This document shows, piece by piece, positions 59,836-64,000 of a stretch of DNA of 64,000 nt. The stretch lies in the NCBI GenBank assembly GCA_031460175.1, contig JAVKGW010000005.1, positions 1-64,000 of the forward strand, written 5' to 3'. The notes beneath the pieces were generated by a model. It ran no database searches. It worked only from the letters and a program-made list of their open reading frames with translations, and was not told the origin of the DNA. A program made the position numbers and the translations under genes. The stretch's first letter is position 1. Every line of letters begins with the position of its first letter. Source of the DNA: Armatimonadota bacterium. GTDB lineage: Bacteria > Sysuimicrobiota > Sysuimicrobiia > Sysuimicrobiales > Sysuimicrobiaceae.

Positions 59836-59961
59836 GCCCCTAGACCACCGATCCGCACTCGCAAGTTCCGAAATTTCATCGACACGCTCCTAAAGATCTC
59901 CATAGGGAAGGTCCGGGCAGACCGGCCGGTCCGCCCGGACCACCCCGTCACAGCCGCAGGA

Positions 59962-61107
59962 CTAGTGCCAGAACGTCACCTGCAGCGTGAAGCCGCCCAC
60001 CTGCAGCATGTCGTCCCCACCGTCGCCGTCCGTGTTCTCCTGACCAGCGGGGTTCGTCACTCCCCACTCGAACCGCAGGCCCAGGTACGGGGTCTGACCG
60101 GGGACCGTCACGGGCGGAGCGCCCACAGCGGTCTGCACCATCCCCGTCACGTCCACGGACGCGGGAGCAAGGAAGTTGTTGCTGTTGAACACCACAAGCC
60201 ACTGGCCCACAGGACCCATCGCGTAGTCCCCCTGGTCCAGCGCTCCGTTGTTCAGGTAGTCCACCCGCACCACGCCAAGCGGCCCACCCATCACAGCGTT
60301 GAAGGGATCCGTAACCTGCCATGCCCGGGTGAGCAGCGACACCGTCAGCGTCGCGTTCTGCACCGCCGCCACCGGAGCCAGCATCTGACCCGGAATCGCA
60401 AACGCCACAAAGCCCCGGATCCGGGCAGGCGGGTTGGCCCCACCGAGGACGGGCGCAGTGCACGGCGTACCCGCTAGCGCGCCACCCTCGCAGTCCCCGG
60501 TCCACACGCCGCCGGCTGCTGTACCACCGCTGAACACCGCCACCCCGGCGTTGCCCGGGGCGGACGCCCAGCCGTTCACACCCGGAATCAGAGCCAGTGT
60601 CGCGTTCGTCAACTGCCCCGTCCGCGTCGTGAAGGTGAACATGAAGTTGCTCCCCAGACTCCGACCATCCTGGCTAGATACCTGCGCCGGAATCGTCACC
60701 GTGTACGTGGTCGTCCCACGCAGCACCAAACCCGTCCAGAACGCAAAGTTCCCAATCACCGTGCAGCCCGTGGGACCCGCAACCGGCGCCGGAGCAATCA
60801 CAATCCCAGCCACGCACGGGTTCCCTCCACTCCCAGGCTGATTGTTCACCGGCGCGTTGAACTCCACCACAATCCCCGTCACCGGACCTACCCCAGGAAC
60901 CACCCGGGTCCCACCAGCCAACGGCACCTCCGTCGTATTGTTCGCAGGCGTCGTGCTCTGGACCGCGAAGGCGGGCTGGACCGGGGCCGCCGGTGGTTGC
61001 TGGGGCGGCTGCTGAGGCGGGGCCGTGGGCGAAGTACCGCAGGCCGCGGCCACGAGGATCGCGACCACCGCCAGGGCCGCGCCCCTCAACGCACGAAATC
61101 GCACCAT
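59962..61107 (-). CDS. lipoprotein with Ig-like and DNRLRE-like domains
   Basis: This 381-residue protein has a lipobox (VAAAC, Cys23) and a PQQPPQQPP linker. An Ig-like (Big_5) part (TTPANNTTEVPLAGGTRV to NFMFTFTTRTGQ) is followed by a beta-rich domain with ATLTVSLLTRAWQVTDPFN and LGLRFEWGVTN, like the DNRLRE-type cell-wall modules; the C-terminus shares this style with 63293-63991. ATG start after AAAGGAGGGAATGCG. Confidence 0.7.
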   Translation of the reverse strand: MVRFRALRGAALAVVAILVAAACGTSPTAPPQQPPQQPPAAPVQPAFAVQSTTPANNTTEVPLAGGTRVVPGVGPVTGIVVEFNAPVNNQPGSGGNPCVAGIVIAPAPVAGPTGCTVIGNFAFWTGLVLRGTTTYTVTIPAQVSSQDGRSLGSNFMFTFTTRTGQLTNATLALIPGVNGWASAPGNAGVAVFSGGTAAGGVWTGDCEGGALAGTPCTAPVLGGANPPARIRGFVAFAIPGQMLAPVAAVQNATLTVSLLTRAWQVTDPFNAVMGGPLGVVRVDYLNNGALDQGDYAMGPVGQWLVVFNSNNFLAPASVDVTGMVQTAVGAPPVTVPGQTPYLGLRFEWGVTNPAGQENTDGDGGDDMLQVGGFTLQVTFWH

Positions 61108-61431
61108 CGCATTCCCTCCTTTCGAACTGGGTTTTCACCCGCGGGTAGCCCCGCAGGCTGCTTCATAGACCACACCCCCACTCGGGAGTCCTCCTCGTTT
61201 CCTCCCGGGCGGGCGCTCCACCCCGCCGCCCGTTCTCCCTTGTATCCCCCCTTTCCCGGGCAGGGTCTTGCGGGGTACTCAGATTTCCGTCCTTTCTGTC
61301 GGTCCCCGGGGCCCGAAGGTTCAATCCCCCACCCCAGGAACCGATGCTAATTTTTGCACGATTCGTAAGGGCTCCGCAAGACCCGGGAACGCCCGGGCGG
61401 AGGGTGGAGCACGTTCTGTGTCGTGAGGGGG
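61108..61431. other. 324-bp intergenic region
   Basis: It contains the ribosome site and promoter region for the minus-strand lipoprotein, and a hairpin at 61372-61402 (CTCCGC...GCGGAG enclosing CCCGGG-AACG-CCCGGG) downstream of the coiled-coil gene at 61432. I found no ORF with coding character and no riboswitch I could recognise. Confidence 0.6.
61372..61402 (-). terminator. possible hairpin terminator after the coiled-coil gene
   Basis: CTCCGC and GCGGAG enclose a CCCGGG-AACG-CCCGGG hairpin, 30 bp past the stop of the minus-strand gene at 61432. The run following it is not T-rich, so termination efficiency is uncertain. Confidence 0.4.
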
Positions 61432-61788
61432 CTAGGAGGTGCGGGTGCGGAGGGCGTCCTGGAGGAGGCCGCGGAGCTCCCGGAGGTCTTCGCGAACCTC
61501 CCCAAGCCGCGCCTCCACCTGGGTGATCCGGGACTCCACCTGGGTGAGCCGCGCCTCCACCTGGGCGATCCGGGACTCCATCTGGCCGAACCGTGTGTCC
61601 ACGTGGGCCAGGCGGGCGTTCAGGTCGGCCCGCAGGTCGTCGAGGCGGCGGTGGACATCGTCGAACCGGCGATTGACGTCATCGAACCGGCGGTTGACGT
61701 CGTCGAACCGGCGGTTGTTGTACACGATCCCCGCGAGCACCGCGAGGACCACGGTGATCACGATGGTCGTCACCTGCTCCCACGCCAC
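61432..61788 (-). CDS. one-helix membrane protein with heptad coiled coil, copy B
   Basis: This 118-residue paralogue of copy A has the same membrane helix (VTTIVITVVLAVLAGIVY), heptads NRRFDDV repeated three times, and a longer series RIAQVEA-RLTQVES-RITQVEA-RLGEVRE. The length difference to copy A (28 residues) is exactly four heptads. GTG start at 61788 follows TAGGAT by 6 bp with TTGCCC upstream, so it is probably leaderless. Opposite in direction to copy A. Confidence 0.78.
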   Translation of the reverse strand: MAWEQVTTIVITVVLAVLAGIVYNNRRFDDVNRRFDDVNRRFDDVHRRLDDLRADLNARLAHVDTRFGQMESRIAQVEARLTQVESRITQVEARLGEVREDLRELRGLLQDALRTRTS

Positions 61789-61794
61789 GGGCCT

Positions 61795-61824
61795 ATCCTA
61801 CCCGGGGCGGGTCTTCGGGGGCAA
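61795..61824 (-). promoter_or_regulatory. probable leaderless promoter of the coiled-coil gene B
   Basis: On the minus strand TTGCCC (61819-61824), 18 bp, TAGGAT (61795-61800), then 6 bp to the GTG at 61788. Confidence 0.6.
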
Positions 61825-61835
61825 GGGCGGCTCCC

Positions 61836-61841
61836 TATAAT
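61836..61841 (+). promoter_or_regulatory. -10 box TATAAT of the second S8 protease
   Basis: A perfect TATAAT stands 31 bp before the GTG at 61872; a weak -35 region lies about 17 bp upstream. The element shares the divergent intergenic space with the promoter of the coiled-coil gene. Confidence 0.6.
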
Positions 61842-61871
61842 GGAGCAGAATGCCCTCTGCGGAGAAGGAGC

Positions 61872-63233
61872 GTGAACCGATACTGCGTTTCCGTCCTCCT
61901 CGCCTTCACTCTCGTGGCGACCGGGTGCGGGCTCTTCGGGGGAGGTCCTCCGGGGTCTTCGGGGTCCGCCTGCCTTCCCCTCTCCTCGGTCCTCTCCCAG
62001 GCACCGGCTGGTCGGGGAGGGACGGAGGGGAAGGAGCCGGGGGGAGGGATGAGGGCGTGGCCCGCGCGGGCCGTGGACCGGATCCTGGTGCGCTTCCGAG
62101 CGGACGCCCCGACATCGGAGCGTCAGGTGCTCCTGGCTCGGGTGGGCGGGGAGGTGATCCGGGAGGTGGCGCCGCTGCGGATGCGGGTGGTGCGGGTTCC
62201 CGGAGGGCAGACGGAAGCGGCCCTGGCGGCCTACCGGACCTCGGGACTCGTGGAGTACGCGGAGCCCGATGCCCTCGCCTTCCTCCAGAGAGAGCCCAAC
62301 GATCCTCTGTACCGGAACCAGTGGAACTACCCTCAGATCCGCCTCCCCCAGGCGTGGGAGTGCACGGTGGGTTCGGGCGGGGTGGTGGTGGCGGTCATCG
62401 ACGACGGGATCACGGACCATCCGGACCTCCGGGGGGTCACGGTGCCGGGGTGGGACTTCGTGGATGGGGATACGGATCCCACCTGGCCGGGGTGCCGGAT
62501 CCACCCGGAGGAGTTCAGCCACGGGGTACACGTGACGGGAATCATCACGGCCCTCACGGACAACGGCCTGGGAGTGGCGGGGGTGAACTGGGGGCCGGGC
62601 GGGGCGAGGATCATGCCCCTGCGGGCCTTCGGGCCGTGCCCCGAGGACGGCGGCTTCATCTCGGATATCGTGGCGGCCATCGTCTACGCGGCGGACCGGG
62701 GAGCCCGGGTGATCAACATGAGCTTCGGCACCCCGTACTTCAGCGAGTTCCTGGCGGCCGCGGTCCGGTACGCGTACCAGAGGGGGGTGGTGATGGTGGC
62801 CGCGGCCGGAAACGGGTATCCCGCGCCCATCCAGTACCCCGCCCGGTTCCCGGAGGTGATCGCGGTGGGAGCGGTGAACTGCCGGAACGATGCCACCTAC
62901 TACTCCGCGGAGGGTCCGGAGCTGGAGGTGGTGGCGCCCGGAGGGAGCTCGGTAACGGAGTGCGGGTTGGACGGGGCAACGGACGGGGACCTGGTGTGGA
63001 GCACCAGCACCAGCCTCGCCCAGGGTCACGGGTACTTCCGGGCTCAGGGCACCTCCATGGCGGCCCCGCACGTCACAGGGGTGGTGGCCCTAATGATGGG
63101 GCGGGGCTTTTCGGGGGTGGAGGCGATCCGGCAGCGGCTGCGCAGTACGGCCATAGACCTCGGGCCCGCGGGCCGGGACGACCGGTTCGGGTGGGGCTTG
63201 GTGAACGCGCAGGAGGCCGTGGGGGCGAGGTAG
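61872..63233 (+). CDS. subtilisin-like (S8) lipoprotein protease
   Basis: This 453-residue protein has a lipobox VATGC (Cys19), a propeptide-like segment (VDRILVRFRADAPTSERQVL) and an S8 domain with D177 (AVIDDGI), H217 in SHGVHVTG, N314 in AAGNG and S395 in QGTSMAAPHVTG. The usual HGTHVAG block carries a V for T change. No PT tail is present, unlike the protease at 54.5 kb. GTG start after AAGGAGC. Paralogue of 54499-55881. Confidence 0.9.
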   Translation: MNRYCVSVLLAFTLVATGCGLFGGGPPGSSGSACLPLSSVLSQAPAGRGGTEGKEPGGGMRAWPARAVDRILVRFRADAPTSERQVLLARVGGEVIREVAPLRMRVVRVPGGQTEAALAAYRTSGLVEYAEPDALAFLQREPNDPLYRNQWNYPQIRLPQAWECTVGSGGVVVAVIDDGITDHPDLRGVTVPGWDFVDGDTDPTWPGCRIHPEEFSHGVHVTGIITALTDNGLGVAGVNWGPGGARIMPLRAFGPCPEDGGFISDIVAAIVYAADRGARVINMSFGTPYFSEFLAAAVRYAYQRGVVMVAAAGNGYPAPIQYPARFPEVIAVGAVNCRNDATYYSAEGPELEVVAPGGSSVTECGLDGATDGDLVWSTSTSLAQGHGYFRAQGTSMAAPHVTGVVALMMGRGFSGVEAIRQRLRSTAIDLGPAGRDDRFGWGLVNAQEAVGAR

Positions 63234-63292
63234 ACGGCCGGCAGGAGAGCGGGTTTGATCCGCCGAAATCTTGAGGCGGGGAGGTGATGGGA

Positions 63293-63991
63293 ATGGCCCG
63301 GCGGAGCATCCTGGTGACGGCCGCGGTAGCGGTGGCGATCCTCGCGACCGCGTGCGGCCAGATGGGAGGCGGGCCGACTCCCACCCCAACCCCGACCCCG
63401 ACGCCGACCCCTACACCCACGCCCCCTCCGCAGACCGTGACCCTCATGATGGTTCCGGGAGGGGGGACGGTTTGCGCGGACGGCGCTCTGGCCACTGGTG
63501 TGTTCCAGGTCGGGGTTGACGTGGCGGCGGGCGGCACCAATAACGGAATCTGCCCTGATCCGGATCCGGACGGGGACCTGGACTCCACGGACGTCGTGCG
63601 CGCCTTCCTCGCCTTCGTGCGGTCTCCCATCCCCACGGGTGCGACGATCCTCTCCGCGATCCTCACGGCCCAGCGAACCCAGACGGGGAACCCTTACCCG
63701 GCCGGCCAGCAGCTCCTGGTGGAGGCCACGCCGTGGGTGACAACCGGCGGAGGCCTGGACGCCTCTGACTTCATCGCCCCGAACCTGGGCGGCACGGTCT
63801 CCATGGTGGCGGCCACCGGGCCCGGAACCACCCTGCTTGTGGACATTCGGCCCCTCGTGCAGGCCTACGTCAGCCTGGGATCCCCGACCATCGACCTGCG
63901 GCTGCGGCTCCTGAACGAGTCGCTTGCCGCTGGGGATCTCGACACCCTGGTGCCCGGCAGCATCGCGCTCCAGGTGACCTACCAGCCGTAG
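63293..63991 (+). CDS. lipoprotein with DNRLRE-like domain
   Basis: This 232-residue protein has a lipobox (LATAC, Cys21), a (PT)n linker at about 26-43 and a beta-sandwich domain with STDVVRAFLAFVRSPIPTGA, TILSAILTAQRTQTGNPYP and LLVDIRPLVQAYVSLGSPT. It is related in style to the lipoprotein at 59962. I use the ATG at 63293, preceded by GGGGAGG at a spacing of 8; a GTG at 63284 is also in frame. It follows the S8 protease by 59 bp. Confidence 0.72.
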   Translation: MARRSILVTAAVAVAILATACGQMGGGPTPTPTPTPTPTPTPTPPPQTVTLMMVPGGGTVCADGALATGVFQVGVDVAAGGTNNGICPDPDPDGDLDSTDVVRAFLAFVRSPIPTGATILSAILTAQRTQTGNPYPAGQQLLVEATPWVTTGGGLDASDFIAPNLGGTVSMVAATGPGTTLLVDIRPLVQAYVSLGSPTIDLRLRLLNESLAAGDLDTLVPGSIALQVTYQP

Positions 63992-64000
63992 GGACTCCAT

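Noticed and set aside
61108-61431. Possible riboswitch upstream of the 60-kb lipoprotein
   Set aside because: I could not match conserved cores of c-di-GMP, cobalamin or c-di-AMP riboswitches; only a simple hairpin is evident.
61670-61730. Short direct repeats that resemble a CRISPR array
   Set aside because: They are 21-bp units in phase with the heptad codons of the coiled-coil protein and have no spacers.

Overview
This window is very GC-rich and densely coded (about 70 genes). Genes are often joined by 1-20 bp overlaps of the ATGA or GTGA kind, GTG starts are common, and intergenic space is small. The gene content suggests a free-living, probably thermophilic or soil/sediment bacterium that degrades aromatic acids by CoA chemistry. 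An F420:NADP reductase, ADP-forming acyl-CoA synthetase, tmRNA/SmpB and many lipoproteins with PT-rich linkers fit a deep-branching Terrabacteria-type lineage (Armatimonadota/CSP1-3-like). That placement is an inference; no phylogenetic marker here settles it.

Layout. 0-4.8 kb: an ABC ATPase cut by the window edge, an ASCH protein, a tryptophan-to-anthranilate pair (kynureninase, tryptophan 2,3-dioxygenase) with a RidA protein, and a divergent hisC-type aminotransferase. 4.8-10.1 kb: a complete branched-chain-type ABC importer (livKHMGF) followed by a creatininase-family amidase. 10.1-28.5 kb, all on the minus strand: TetR regulator, hemerythrin, BadH-like SDR, an aberrant amidohydrolase, a four-subunit ATP-dependent benzoyl-CoA reductase (bzdNOPQ-like), a PAS-LuxR regulator, a dienoyl-CoA hydratase, an acyl-CoA dehydrogenase, a crotonase, an acyl/aryl-CoA ligase, 4-hydroxybenzoyl-CoA reductase (hcrBAC) and ADP-forming acyl-CoA synthetase. 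28.5-36.4 kb: DUF364 protein, benzoate-CoA-ligase-like enzyme, F420 reductase, metallo-beta-lactamase, glutaryl-CoA dehydrogenase, 3-hydroxyacyl-CoA dehydrogenase and crotonase.

Read together, 10-36 kb encodes most of an anaerobic route: 4-hydroxybenzoate or benzoate -> CoA ester -> (HcrABC) benzoyl-CoA -> (BzdNOPQ) cyclohexadienoyl-CoA -> (Dch, SDR) -> beta-oxidation -> glutaryl-CoA -> crotonyl-CoA. I do not see a clear ring-opening hydrolase or a dedicated ferredoxin. Two candidate TetR operators sit at the bzd and hcr promoters.

36.4-51.2 kb is housekeeping: thiE and a fused thiS-thiG, a MEMO-family protein, lutABC, tmRNA (ssrA), ppc, smpB, a thioesterase, moaC, moeA, a two-component system and tRNA-Ile(GAT). 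The tRNA is followed by a serine-recombinase remnant and an IS3-family transposase remnant, then a perfect 18-bp inverted repeat.

52-64 kb is an accessory island of secreted proteins: two subtilisin-like lipoprotein proteases, a trypsin-like lipoprotein protease, a BsuPI-type inhibitor, a SurA/PpiC foldase, two DNRLRE-like lipoproteins, two related secreted proteins and two paralogous one-helix coiled-coil proteins. The region carries GGGGTCTGACCCC-type repeats at gene ends, a tandem GTGTACAC element and probable leaderless promoters. It is the least explained part of the window and the likeliest place for an undescribed system.
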